Positions 55,997-64,000 of a DNA stretch of 64,000 nt are shown piece by piece. The translations under genes and the position numbers were made by a program. Every line of letters starts with the position of its first letter. The stretch's first letter is position 1. The DNA is from an uncultured Eubacteriales bacterium (GTDB lineage Bacteria > Bacillota > Clostridia > Monoglobales > Monoglobaceae): the NCBI GenBank assembly GCA_900542675.1, contig UQOT01000002.1:11308-75307 (forward strand), in the 5' to 3' direction. The notes beneath the pieces are model-generated. The model was not told where the DNA came from. It did no database searches and saw only the letters and a program-made list of their open reading frames with translations.

Positions 55997-56770
55997 ATGA
56001 TTGACCTTAAAAAAATAAAGACTTTGGCTGCACTTGCAAACAACGACTTTCACGCAAAGTACGCCGGGAATTTTCTCGGCGTGCTTTGGGCGTTTTTGTA
56101 CCCGTGTGCCACGGTCGTCCTTTATTGGTTTGTGTTCCGTATCGCGCTTCACAGCGAAGCGGAGAACGGTGCGCCGTACATACTTTGGCTCGTGTCTGCG
56201 CTGGTGCCGTATCTGTTTTTATGCGATGCCCTGCCGGGAACCGCGAGCGTATTTATCGACTATTCATATCTCATTAAAAAAGTTAAGCTTGATATTGGCA
56301 TTTTGCCCGCAATCAGAATTCTTTCAAACCTTATAATACATATGTTTTTTGTGCTTCTGCTGCTGATTTTGGCATTTGCACTCGGATATTTTCCGCGCTA
56401 TCAAAATCTGTGGCTGATATATTACATTATCGCCGAAGTCATATTTCTCTCATCACTCGGCGCTTTGCTCTCGGTTTTAACGGTATTCATCCGTGACATA
56501 CGCGGTGCTGTCAATATATTTATTCAAATAGGCTATTGGCTTACGCCCATATTTTGGAGCGCTTCATCTCTTGAGCCGCACCTCGCTCTATTAATTAAAA
56601 TAATAAATCCGATAACCTATATATCCGAAGGCTTCAGACACGCAGTATTAAGCGGCGGTGCGCCCGATATGAGCTACACCGTGTACTTTTGGGCGTTAAC
56701 ACTAATAATTTTAACATTTGCCGCAGCCCTCTTAAAACGCCTCCGCGGCGTAATCACAGACTACGTATAA
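55997..56770 (+). CDS. ABC-2 type polysaccharide export permease
   Basis: A 257-residue, six-helix permease of the TagG/Wzm type (FHAKYAGNFLGVLWAFLYPCATVVLYWFVF near the start, VFIRDIRGAVNIFIQIGYWLTPIFW later). Such permeases pair with a TagH/Wzt ATPase to export lipid-linked glycans or teichoic acid. No ATPase gene follows here; the next gene is on the other strand. It starts three bases after galU and is probably coupled to it. Confidence 0.88.
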   Translation: MIDLKKIKTLAALANNDFHAKYAGNFLGVLWAFLYPCATVVLYWFVFRIALHSEAENGAPYILWLVSALVPYLFLCDALPGTASVFIDYSYLIKKVKLDIGILPAIRILSNLIIHMFFVLLLLILAFALGYFPRYQNLWLIYYIIAEVIFLSSLGALLSVLTVFIRDIRGAVNIFIQIGYWLTPIFWSASSLEPHLALLIKIINPITYISEGFRHAVLSGGAPDMSYTVYFWALTLIILTFAAALLKRLRGVITDYV

Positions 56771-56772
56771 AC

Positions 56773-56802
56773 AAAAAGGCTCCACCCGAAGGTGGAGCCT
56801 TA
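56773..56802. terminator. Bidirectional terminator between the permease gene and glgA
   Basis: AAGGCTCCACC-CGAA-GGTGGAGCCTT: a perfect stem with a tetraloop, and TTTTT on the minus strand. Confidence 0.85.
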
Positions 56803-56815
56803 CGTATGCTAAAAT

Positions 56816-58252
56816 TTATTTGCCTAAAAGCTGATTGTACATATCCTGATACTTCTTTGCGGACTCTGTCCACGAGAAGTCCTGCTTCATTGCCTTCTTG
56901 ACAAGAGCGTTCCACGCCTTTTTGTCGCTGAATATCTTTATCGCGTAGCGCACGGTGTGCATCATATCGTGTGCGCTGTACGGATAGAAGCTAAAGCCGT
57001 TGCCGTCGCCCGTAAACTCGTTGTACGGCTGAATTGAGTCTTTAAGTCCGCCCGTCTCACGCACAATCGGAATTGTGCCGTATGCGAGCGAGATTATCTG
57101 ACTGAGACCGCACGGTTCAAACATCGACGGCATAAGGAAGAGGTCGCACGCCGCATATACTTTGTGCGCCAAATCGTTGCTGAACATAATGTTCGCCGAC
57201 ATCTTCTGCGGATTGCACCAAGCGTTATGCTTGAACATATTCTCGTACTTCGCTTCGCCCGTTCCGACAACGACGAGCTGAATATCCATATTCATAAGCT
57301 CGCCCATCGCCTCAGCGATGATATCAAAGCCCTTTTGGTCAACAAGACGCGAGATAACGCCAATCATTACCTTCTCACCGTCAACCGTAAGTCCAAGCTG
57401 CTCCTGAAGCTTCATCTTGTTTATCTTTTTCTTATCAAGAACCGTACGTGCGTCGTAATTATCATAAAGATATGTGTCGGTCTTTGGATTATAGGTATTA
57501 TAATCAATACCGTTTAATATACCGAACAGCGACTGTGATCTTGCACTGAGCAGGCCGTCCAGTTTTTCGCCGCCCATAGGCGTCTTAATTTCCTCCGCAT
57601 AGGTCGGGCTTACCGTTGTAACATAATCGGCATAGGTAACGCCGCCCTTTAAAAGGTTAGCGCAGCCGTGGAATTCGAGCTTATCTGACGTAAAATACTC
57701 TCTGCCCAGTGAGAAGAAGTCAGCCACGATATCAACCGAATAAATTCCCTGATAGCGCAGGTTGTGAATGGTGAATACCGTCTTGATGCCCTGATAGAAC
57801 TCGTCCCTTACATAATAAGCATTGAGTATAACCGGAACCATACCGGTCTGCCAGTCGTGGCAATGGATTACATCCGGTTTCCAGTCAAGGTGCTTTAGTA
57901 TCTCAAGCGCAGCCTTGTCGAAAAATGCAAAACGCTCAAGGTCGTTCCATTTATAGAGGTACGGGTCGCCGAAATAATACTCGTTATCTATAAAATAATA
58001 AGTAACGTTATCCTTCACAAGCTCAAACACGCCGCAGTACTTTCTTCTCCAGCCAAGCGGGATATAGATGAAGAACTTGAACTCCATCTGCTCCAAATAT
58101 TCGTGCGGGATGCAGCCGTACTTCGGCATAACCACTCTAACATCATCTTTAAGCTTAGAAAGCGCAGCCGGCAGAGAACCGACAACATCGCCAAGTCCGC
58201 CCGTCTTAGCAAACGGTGCGACCTCAGATGATACCATATAAATCTTACTCAT
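56816..58252 (-). CDS. glgA: Glycogen synthase (ADP-glucose type)
   Basis: A 478-residue GT5 enzyme that extends alpha-1,4-glucan with ADP-glucose. Diagnostic are YMVSSEVAPFAKTGGLGDVVGSLP (with the KTGGL substrate loop) and the C-terminal FEPCGLSQIISLAYGTIPIVRETGGL. The ATG at 58252 lies after GGAGTG; the GTG nine bases upstream overlaps that site. It is the last gene of glgB-glgC-glgD-glgA and is followed by a terminator. Confidence 0.96.
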   Translation of the reverse strand: MSKIYMVSSEVAPFAKTGGLGDVVGSLPAALSKLKDDVRVVMPKYGCIPHEYLEQMEFKFFIYIPLGWRRKYCGVFELVKDNVTYYFIDNEYYFGDPYLYKWNDLERFAFFDKAALEILKHLDWKPDVIHCHDWQTGMVPVILNAYYVRDEFYQGIKTVFTIHNLRYQGIYSVDIVADFFSLGREYFTSDKLEFHGCANLLKGGVTYADYVTTVSPTYAEEIKTPMGGEKLDGLLSARSQSLFGILNGIDYNTYNPKTDTYLYDNYDARTVLDKKKINKMKLQEQLGLTVDGEKVMIGVISRLVDQKGFDIIAEAMGELMNMDIQLVVVGTGEAKYENMFKHNAWCNPQKMSANIMFSNDLAHKVYAACDLFLMPSMFEPCGLSQIISLAYGTIPIVRETGGLKDSIQPYNEFTGDGNGFSFYPYSAHDMMHTVRYAIKIFSDKKAWNALVKKAMKQDFSWTESAKKYQDMYNQLLGK

Positions 58253-58310
58253 TTTTATCACTCCTTTTGAATTTATGCGTCGCCCTTATATCGAGCGACG
58301 CATAATATGA

Positions 58311-59441
58311 CTAAACTACAATATCCTTTCCGATTACCATCGGATATGTATCCTGTCCGACAAGCTTCTTGCCGCTCCTTAAGATAACTCCCTTATCAAA
58401 TATAACATTTTCAACAAGGCAGTTTTCCATAATTTCAGAATTCTGCATAAGGATACAGTTCTCAACAACCGCGCCCTTTGCAACGTGCACGCCGCGGAAC
58501 AGAATACTGTTCTTAACCGTGCCCTCTATCTTGCAGCCGTCTGCGATGAATGAATTTTCCATCTCCGCGGTCTTTGCGTACTTTGTCGGAACAGTGTCCT
58601 TTATCTTTGTATATATCGGCTTATCTGTTGTAAGACCGAACAGTTCGTCTCTTACGTCCTTTTTAAGTAAATCAAGATTAAATCCGTAGTATGACTGAAT
58701 ACTGTCAATCTTCGTAAGGTATCCGCTGAACTCGTACGCGTTAACGCTCATCGACGATATCGCCGGGAGCAGAATATCTTTCGATATCTGGTGTTTGCCG
58801 TGTGTCGAAGCATATTCAACAAGCTCCATCAGCGTCTCGCGCTTTGTGATAAACATATGCATATACGAATTGTCTGTAACCTGCTTGCTCGGATAAATAT
58901 GAAGGTCTTTAACCGCACTGTTCTTATCCACTTCAAGCAGTATGTGTCTTTTTATATCCTTATCGCTTATCTTGCCGATTTTATTGTAGACGAGTGTGAA
59001 ATCCGCACCGCTCTTTATATGCGCGTCCAAAACATCGTCTAAATCAATGTTGCAGATTGTGTTACAGTCTGTGCAGAGCACATACTCCTGTGTACTTTTT
59101 GAGAGAAATCCCATAATACCGTTTAATGTATCAATACCGCCCAAAACGTCAACCGACGATTCGCCAGTATCCTTCGGCGGGAGTATGTAAAGACCGTCGT
59201 CCTTTCTGTCCATATCCCACGCCTTGCCGGTACCTAAGTGGTCAGTCAGCGACTGGTAATTGACCGGTGTCGTAATTCCAACCTTTACAACGCCCGAATT
59301 AACCATATTGGACAGCATAAAATCTATAACCCTGTATCTTCCGCCAACCGGAACAGCCGCAAGTGCGCGCAGGCTTGTAAGCTCGCCCATACTCGCCTCG
59401 GGATTTTCGGAGAATATAACTCCAAGCATATCATTCTTCAT
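58311..59441 (-). CDS. glgD: Glucose-1-phosphate adenylyltransferase-like subunit GlgD
   Basis: A 376-residue paralogue of GlgC that in Firmicutes associates with GlgC and raises its activity. It keeps the fold (VPVGGRYRVIDFMLSNMVNSG, C-terminal left-handed beta-helix ILMQNSEIMENCLVENVIFDKG) but has lost the usual N-terminal AGGQGSRL nucleotide loop, reading SENPEASMGELTSLRA instead, so it is likely regulatory or non-catalytic. It lies 44 bases after glgC. Confidence 0.94.
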   Translation of the reverse strand: MKNDMLGVIFSENPEASMGELTSLRALAAVPVGGRYRVIDFMLSNMVNSGVVKVGITTPVNYQSLTDHLGTGKAWDMDRKDDGLYILPPKDTGESSVDVLGGIDTLNGIMGFLSKSTQEYVLCTDCNTICNIDLDDVLDAHIKSGADFTLVYNKIGKISDKDIKRHILLEVDKNSAVKDLHIYPSKQVTDNSYMHMFITKRETLMELVEYASTHGKHQISKDILLPAISSMSVNAYEFSGYLTKIDSIQSYYGFNLDLLKKDVRDELFGLTTDKPIYTKIKDTVPTKYAKTAEMENSFIADGCKIEGTVKNSILFRGVHVAKGAVVENCILMQNSEIMENCLVENVIFDKGVILRSGKKLVGQDTYPMVIGKDIVV

Positions 59442-59485
59442 TTTAAATCACCTCAACTAATTATTCTTTACTAAATATTCCCGCT

Positions 59486-60703
59486 TTAAATATCAGCGGT
59501 AACCATACAGCATACGCCAACCTTTTTGCTTCCGCCGATATTGACTCCCGGACCGATAAGCGTAATATCATCGCTGCAAATCTTTGTGTTGTGATATTCA
59601 CAGTTTGCATCGTCCTCGGTGCTTCCGATTTTAGCGTCCTTGCCGATTACAGCATCAGAACCGATTATCGCCTTGTTAACGCTTGCGCCCTCTTCAATCA
59701 CAGCGCCCGGCAGAATTATCGAATCCTTAACGGATGCGCCTTTTCCGACCGTTACGCCCTCAAACAGGATTGAGTGCTCAACCTTGCCGTAAATCTCACA
59801 GCCCTCTGTCGAATAGCTGTTCTTTATAACTCCGCCTTCGCCTATGTACTGCGGCGGCTTAACCGGATTTCTGCTGAATATCTTCCACATATCGTCATCA
59901 AGGTCGCAGCCCGGATTATCGTCCAAAAGCTCCATATTCGCTTCCCAGAGACTCTGAATTGTACCAACGTCCTTCCAGTAACCGTCAAATCTGTGAGCCA
60001 TCAGCTTCAGTCCGTCGCCGAGCATTGCAGGTATGATGTTCTTGCCGAAATCGTTCTCAGACTCCTCGTTAGCCTCGTCCTCTGTAAGATACTTTTTAAG
60101 AACCTCCCACGAGAAGCAGTAAACGCCCATTGATGCAAGGTTGCTCTTCGGATTTGCCGGCTTCTCCTCAAACTCAACAATCTGCATATTATCGTCGGTA
60201 TTCATAATACCAAATCTCGGAGCTTCCTCCCACGGAACCTCAATAACCGCGATTGTCGCGTCGGCATTAGCCGCCTTATGCGCCTGAAGCATTTTGTTAT
60301 AGTCCATCTTATATATATGGTCGCCCGAAAGAATAACCACATACTTGGGATTGAACTGCTCCATAAATCCTAAGTTCTGATAAATTGCATTTGCCGTGCC
60401 CTTATACCACTCGCCCTTTTCAGCCGATGTGTAAGGCGGAAGTACAAAAACTCCTCCGTTTGTACGATCCAAATCCCACGGCTGACCGTTTGCGATGTAA
60501 GTATTAAGCTCAAGCGGCTGATACTGTGTAAGTACGCCGACAGTATCGATACCCGAGTGGGTACAGTTACTGAGCGGGAAATCGATAATTCTGTACTTAC
60601 CGCCGAACGGCACTGCCGGCTTGGCAACATTCTGGGTTAAAATTCCGAGACGGCTTCCCTGTCCGCCCGCAAGAATCATAGCCACACATTCTTTTGACCT
60701 CAT
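59486..60703 (-). CDS. glgC: Glucose-1-phosphate adenylyltransferase
   Basis: A 405-residue catalytic ADP-glucose pyrophosphorylase. The loop [39 protein letters not shown] and the substrate motif [12 protein letters not shown] are complete, with the C-terminal beta-helix after residue 290. It produces the ADP-glucose used by GlgA and is normally the controlled step of glycogen synthesis. Confidence 0.96.
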   Translation of the reverse strand: MRSKECVAMILAGGQGSRLGILTQNVAKPAVPFGGKYRIIDFPLSNCTHSGIDTVGVLTQYQPLELNTYIANGQPWDLDRTNGGVFVLPPYTSAEKGEWYKGTANAIYQNLGFMEQFNPKYVVILSGDHIYKMDYNKMLQAHKAANADATIAVIEVPWEEAPRFGIMNTDDNMQIVEFEEKPANPKSNLASMGVYCFSWEVLKKYLTEDEANEESENDFGKNIIPAMLGDGLKLMAHRFDGYWKDVGTIQSLWEANMELLDDNPGCDLDDDMWKIFSRNPVKPPQYIGEGGVIKNSYSTEGCEIYGKVEHSILFEGVTVGKGASVKDSIILPGAVIEEGASVNKAIIGSDAVIGKDAKIGSTEDDANCEYHNTKICSDDITLIGPGVNIGGSKKVGVCCMVTADI

Positions 60704-60838
60704 TTATAATCTCCTCCTATTTTCTTCCCCTCAAAGCCGGGGAGGCTATTTTATACTGATTTAATTCCGGCTGCCTCAACCTTTAATACAAGACAAACCT
60801 ATGAATTCTTCATTACCCGCAGCGGATAATATCCGACC

Positions 60839-62929
60839 CTACGATTTAGCTTTATCGGTCTTCTTCGCCGCCGTGGTTTTCTTTGCGGCAGGCTTCTTTG
60901 CCGCTGTAGTCTTTTTGGTTGTCGTTTTCTTTGCAGCCGGTTTTTCGGCGCCCACAACCTTGGTAGTCTTTCTTGTACGCTTAGTAAGCGGCGACTTTTT
61001 AAGATAAAGCGCTGTGAGCGGCGGCAGAACTATGTCAACCGAATACTCAAACTCATCACAGGGTATATTCTTTGTATGATAAACCTTTGTGCCGCTTCCG
61101 TCTCCGCCATATTTCTTGTCATTGCTGTTTAAAACAACGGTATAATCTCCCGGCTCGGGTACGCCCACGGTATAAAGTGCGTGACCTATAGGCGTAAAGT
61201 TCAGGACGACCATAATTTCCTCTTTCTCATCCTCGCTGCGTCTTAAATACGCTAAAACGCTGTTGTCCGCATCGCTTGCCTTAAGCCACTTAAAGCCCTT
61301 CCACTCGCCCTGCTCGCGCTCTATCTCGTAGAACGAACGGTGCTCCTGATAGAAGCGTCCGAGTTCTGATGAGAACTTAGCCATACCGCGGTGAAGCTCA
61401 TATTCGTCAAGCATCCAGTCGAGCTGTTCGGCAAAACGCCACTCAACAAACTGACCAAACTCGCCGCCCATAAACAAGAGCTTCTTGCCCGGGTGCGAAT
61501 ACATAAACGCATACAAAAGCCGCAGCTCCGCGAACTTCTCCTCATACGTTCCCCACATCTTATCGATAAGGCTGCGCTTACCGTGTACAACCTCATCATG
61601 CGAGAGCGCCAAAATATAATTCTCTGCAAACGCGTACATCATAGGGAAGGTAAGCTTACTATGGTTACCCTTTCTGAAATACGGGTCGCACTGCATATAA
61701 TCAAGCACATCGTGCATCCAGCCCATATTCCACTTAAAGTTAAATCCGAGACCGCCCTCATGCGCCGGTGCGGTAACTCCGCCCCACGCAGTGGACTCCT
61801 CCGCAATCATCATAACGTTAGGCAATCTCTCGAACACAGCCATATTGAGCTTTTGCAGGAACTCAATCGCCTCAAGATTTTCCTTGCCGCCGTACTTATT
61901 CGGCAGCCATTCGCCTTCACGTCTATTATAGTCCAAATAAAGCATACTTGACACCGCGTCAACGCGCAGCCCGTCAAAGTGGTATTCCATAAGCCAAAAC
62001 AGAGCGTTTGATATAAGGAACGACCAAATCTCGGTCTTTGTCCAGTCAAACACCAACGTGCCCCATTCCTTATGCTCGCCGCGGCGGCTGTCGGGATGCT
62101 CATACAAACACTCGCCGTCAAACTTCGCAAGAGCATATGCGTCGCGCGGAAAGTGCGCGGGCACCCAGTCCATAATTACTCCGATGCCGTTTTCGTGACA
62201 CATATCTATAAAATACTTGAGCTCGGTCGGCTGACCGAAACGGCTGTTCGCGCTGTAATAGCCCGTTACCTGATATCCCCACGAGCCGTCAAACGGATAT
62301 TCCGCAAGCGGCATAACCTCAATGTGAGTGTAGCCAAGCTTTTTCACATACGGAATAAGTTCGTCCGCCATTTCGCGGTAAGTGAGATATGTGCCGTCCT
62401 CGTGCGTTTTCCACGACGCGAAGTGCATCTCGTAAATATTTATCGGCGCGTTATACGGCGGCGTCTTGCTGCGCTTTTCAATCCACTCCTCATCGCCCCA
62501 CTCATATGTGAGATCCGCCGTGATTGAAGCGTTGGCGGGCCTGATCTCGCTGTAGAACGCATACGGGTCTGCCTTTAAAATTATATCGCCGCGAAACGTT
62601 TCAATACTGTATTTGTAGCACTGCCCCGGCTCAACACCCTCGATAAAAACCTCCCAGATGCCCGAGTTCATATGCTTATACATTCTGCCCTTATTTCTGT
62701 CCCATCCGTTGCCGTCACAGACAACCGAAACACTCTTCGCGTGCGGCGCCCAAACAGCAAACAGATATCCGTCCTTCCCCGCGAACGATTTGCCGCGGTG
62801 TGCGCCGAGCATACGGTACGCCTCATAGTTAACGCCCTGATTAAACAAGTACATAGGCGCGTCATCTATATAAGTACCGGCCTCTCTCTTTAAGTTATTA
62901 TCATCTCTGTAATCATTAAAGTCTCTCAT
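60839..62929 (-). CDS. glgB: 1,4-alpha-glucan branching enzyme with H1-like basic tail
   Basis: A 696-residue GH13 branching enzyme. After an N-terminal CBM48 region (RMLGAHRGKSFAGKDGYLFAVWAP) the catalytic barrel has the nucleophile Asp in DGLRVDAVSSMLYLDY, the acid Glu in MIAEESTAW and the transition-state Asp in LSHDEVVHGK. The normal protein ends near residue 650 (VLPPLTALYLKKSPL). The last 45 or so residues are an unusual tail of Lys, Ala, Thr and Pro with PAAKK and TTAAKK repeats, like a histone H1 C-terminus. It is the first gene of the glycogen operon. Confidence 0.95.
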   Translation of the reverse strand: MRDFNDYRDDNNLKREAGTYIDDAPMYLFNQGVNYEAYRMLGAHRGKSFAGKDGYLFAVWAPHAKSVSVVCDGNGWDRNKGRMYKHMNSGIWEVFIEGVEPGQCYKYSIETFRGDIILKADPYAFYSEIRPANASITADLTYEWGDEEWIEKRSKTPPYNAPINIYEMHFASWKTHEDGTYLTYREMADELIPYVKKLGYTHIEVMPLAEYPFDGSWGYQVTGYYSANSRFGQPTELKYFIDMCHENGIGVIMDWVPAHFPRDAYALAKFDGECLYEHPDSRRGEHKEWGTLVFDWTKTEIWSFLISNALFWLMEYHFDGLRVDAVSSMLYLDYNRREGEWLPNKYGGKENLEAIEFLQKLNMAVFERLPNVMMIAEESTAWGGVTAPAHEGGLGFNFKWNMGWMHDVLDYMQCDPYFRKGNHSKLTFPMMYAFAENYILALSHDEVVHGKRSLIDKMWGTYEEKFAELRLLYAFMYSHPGKKLLFMGGEFGQFVEWRFAEQLDWMLDEYELHRGMAKFSSELGRFYQEHRSFYEIEREQGEWKGFKWLKASDADNSVLAYLRRSEDEKEEIMVVLNFTPIGHALYTVGVPEPGDYTVVLNSNDKKYGGDGSGTKVYHTKNIPCDEFEYSVDIVLPPLTALYLKKSPLTKRTRKTTKVVGAEKPAAKKTTTKKTTAAKKPAAKKTTAAKKTDKAKS

Positions 62930-62967
62930 TGCCGTCTCCTAATTACTTTATTCCTATGTTAATTTTA

Positions 62968-62996
62968 ACAATAACATTGTACCATAAATACTAATT
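62968..62996 (-). promoter_or_regulatory. Probable promoter of the glg operon
   Basis: Minus strand TAGACA, 17-base spacer, TACAAT, about 40-60 bases before the glgB start. The positions are approximate. Confidence 0.5.
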
Positions 62997-63020
62997 TTTG
63001 TCTATTTTAAATACAGAGAA

Positions 63021-63049
63021 AACTGCACAAATTATGCAGTTATTTTTTG
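63021..63049. terminator. Hairpin after the glycosyltransferase gene
   Basis: AACTGCA / TGCAGTT with loop CAAATTA, followed by ATTTTTT on the plus strand and TTTTC on the minus strand; located between the glycosyltransferase stop and the glgB promoter. Confidence 0.5.
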
Positions 63050-63114
63050 TACGCATTGTTCAATTATACGCTGTATTTGATTAAAAGTTTGTCGAATTTG
63101 CCGCAAAATAAAAT

Positions 63115-63996
63115 TTACTTTCGCATATCCTCAATATTCTTAAGAACACGCCTTAAATCCGCATCATAACGGACTTTTCGCAATGCTTTGCATATCATTT
63201 TCCGCCGCAGCGCATCAAATTCCATAAGCTGCGGACGGTCCGCTGTAATCCTAAGCTCCGCGTCTCTTGAGGTGAGCGACATATCGTGAAACCTGTACAA
63301 ATAAAACGGTTCATCGAATACCGTATGTATAATATCAAATACCTCATTCATACGCATCCAGTAGTCGTAATCCTCTATTCCAAAACAGCTCTCCGAATAT
63401 TCGCCTATAAACTCCGCGGCGGACGCGCGGTACATAAACGCCGCACCGATTGTGTTGTTCGCCTCAATATTTAACCGGGCGGTGCTCCTCGGCAGCATTA
63501 CATTTCCGCTCAGAGGCGGAAACTCGTACCACCCCTTGCCGCGCAGGATTTTTCCGTCATTGTCAATCAGCCGTATATTTCCGTAAACCATAGCCGCATT
63601 ACTTCGGCGAACAAGCTCTGCCCTCATCTTTTCGAGAAACTTAGGCTTCATAATATTATCGTGGCTTATCCATGTATAAAACTCGCCCGTTGCCGCCCTA
63701 AATCCCGTATTTAAGGCTGCGGGCAGCTTTTTGTTTTCGCCGTGGCAAATAAGCGTAACGCGCTCATCGACTGCCGCAAATTTTTTCGCAATCTCCCGGC
63801 TTCCGTCACGGGAACCGTCGTCTACTATAATAAGCTCAAAATCGGCACAAGTCTGTGAAAGTACCGAGCGTACCGCCGTTTCGAGATATTTTTCTCCGTT
63901 ATAAACCGGCAGCACAACCGAAATAAACCCGCTTTCCCCTGCGGGCGCGAGCATATTAATATTAATTTTTCTTTTGACCTCCGCTTTAAAGTTCAA
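63115..63996 (-). CDS. Family 2 glycosyltransferase (5' end uncertain at window edge)
   Basis: A 293-residue or longer inverting glycosyltransferase of the GT-A fold. FISVVLPVYNGEKYLETAVRSVLSQ, the nucleotide-sugar loop IIVDDGSRDGS and the DxD-like HDN in TWISHDNIMKPKF are visible; ESCFGIEDYDYWMRMNE includes the catalytic-base ED motif. No membrane segments are seen. The reading frame is open to the window edge; TTG at 63996 is only the first possible start inside the window, so the gene may extend further. It probably adds a sugar to a surface glycan. Confidence 0.85.
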   Translation of the reverse strand: MNFKAEVKRKININMLAPAGESGFISVVLPVYNGEKYLETAVRSVLSQTCADFELIIVDDGSRDGSREIAKKFAAVDERVTLICHGENKKLPAALNTGFRAATGEFYTWISHDNIMKPKFLEKMRAELVRRSNAAMVYGNIRLIDNDGKILRGKGWYEFPPLSGNVMLPRSTARLNIEANNTIGAAFMYRASAAEFIGEYSESCFGIEDYDYWMRMNEVFDIIHTVFDEPFYLYRFHDMSLTSRDAELRITADRPQLMEFDALRRKMICKALRKVRYDADLRRVLKNIEDMRK

Positions 63997-64000
63997 AAAC

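Overview
The window reads as a chromosomal segment of a low-to-mid GC Firmicute of the class Clostridia, probably an uncultured gut or rumen anaerobe. Supporting signs are the complete S10-spc-alpha ribosomal operon with a KOW-domain RNA-binding protein between map and infA, Zn-type S14, L36 and L24, the glgB-glgC-glgD-glgA cluster (GlgD is a Clostridia/Bacilli trait), Ser46-type HPr, strong TTGACA-17-TATAAT promoters with GGAGG ribosome sites, and frequent TTG/GTG starts. A truncated GH43 enzyme and a GH140-type apiosidase suggest a plant-polysaccharide degrader. No species can be named from the sequence alone.

Layout. 1-1.5 kb: partial GH43 gene, a small unknown gene behind a structured RNA leader, and a candidate small RNA. 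1.5-7.2 kb: fructose operon fruR-fruK-fruA-ptsH-ptsI (minus). 7.4 kb: tRNA-Thr(CGT). 7.6-24.6 kb: one long ribosomal operon (minus) from rpsJ to rplQ with secY, adk, map, infA and rpoA, driven by a consensus promoter and a long leader containing a possible attenuator. 24.6-27.6 kb: three unknown, translationally coupled genes (two membrane, one soluble) followed by a MATE exporter. 27.7-29.9 kb: YigZ, an orphan WalR-like response regulator and RlmH. 29.9-32.8 kb: P-type ATPase behind a yybP-ykoY (Mn2+) riboswitch whose terminator and antiterminator can be read directly. 32.9-38 kb: secreted stalk-domain protein, RelBE-type toxin-antitoxin, FtsH, GH140 enzyme. 38-40.4 kb: ruvC and ilvD. 40.4-43.9 kb: XRE regulator divergent from an SLH surface protein that is broken by one in-frame TAA and continues as an AT-rich caspase/gingipain-like peptidase module. 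44-50.7 kb: cyclophilin lipoprotein, then a six-gene phage-type virion cluster (scaffold, N4-gp56 capsid, small accessory protein, adaptor, nozzle-like, internal virion-like) with no terminase, portal, integrase or lysis gene. 51 kb: a candidate type I toxin-antitoxin locus (24-residue hydrophobic peptide with convergent antisense promoter). 51.3-56.8 kb: nadE, a stalk-domain protein, a candidate C-rich small RNA, a TtcA-family gene, galU and an ABC-2 permease. 56.8-63 kb: glycogen operon. 63.1 kb to the end: a family 2 glycosyltransferase.

The best candidates for something undescribed are the type I-like toxin locus, the virion cluster without packaging genes, the leader RNA in front of the 103-residue gene, the C-rich small RNA, a short dispersed repeat present four times between 34.5 and 55 kb, and a histone-H1-like Lys/Ala/Thr tail on the glycogen branching enzyme. 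All functional statements are from reading motifs and gene order; no alignment or database search was run.
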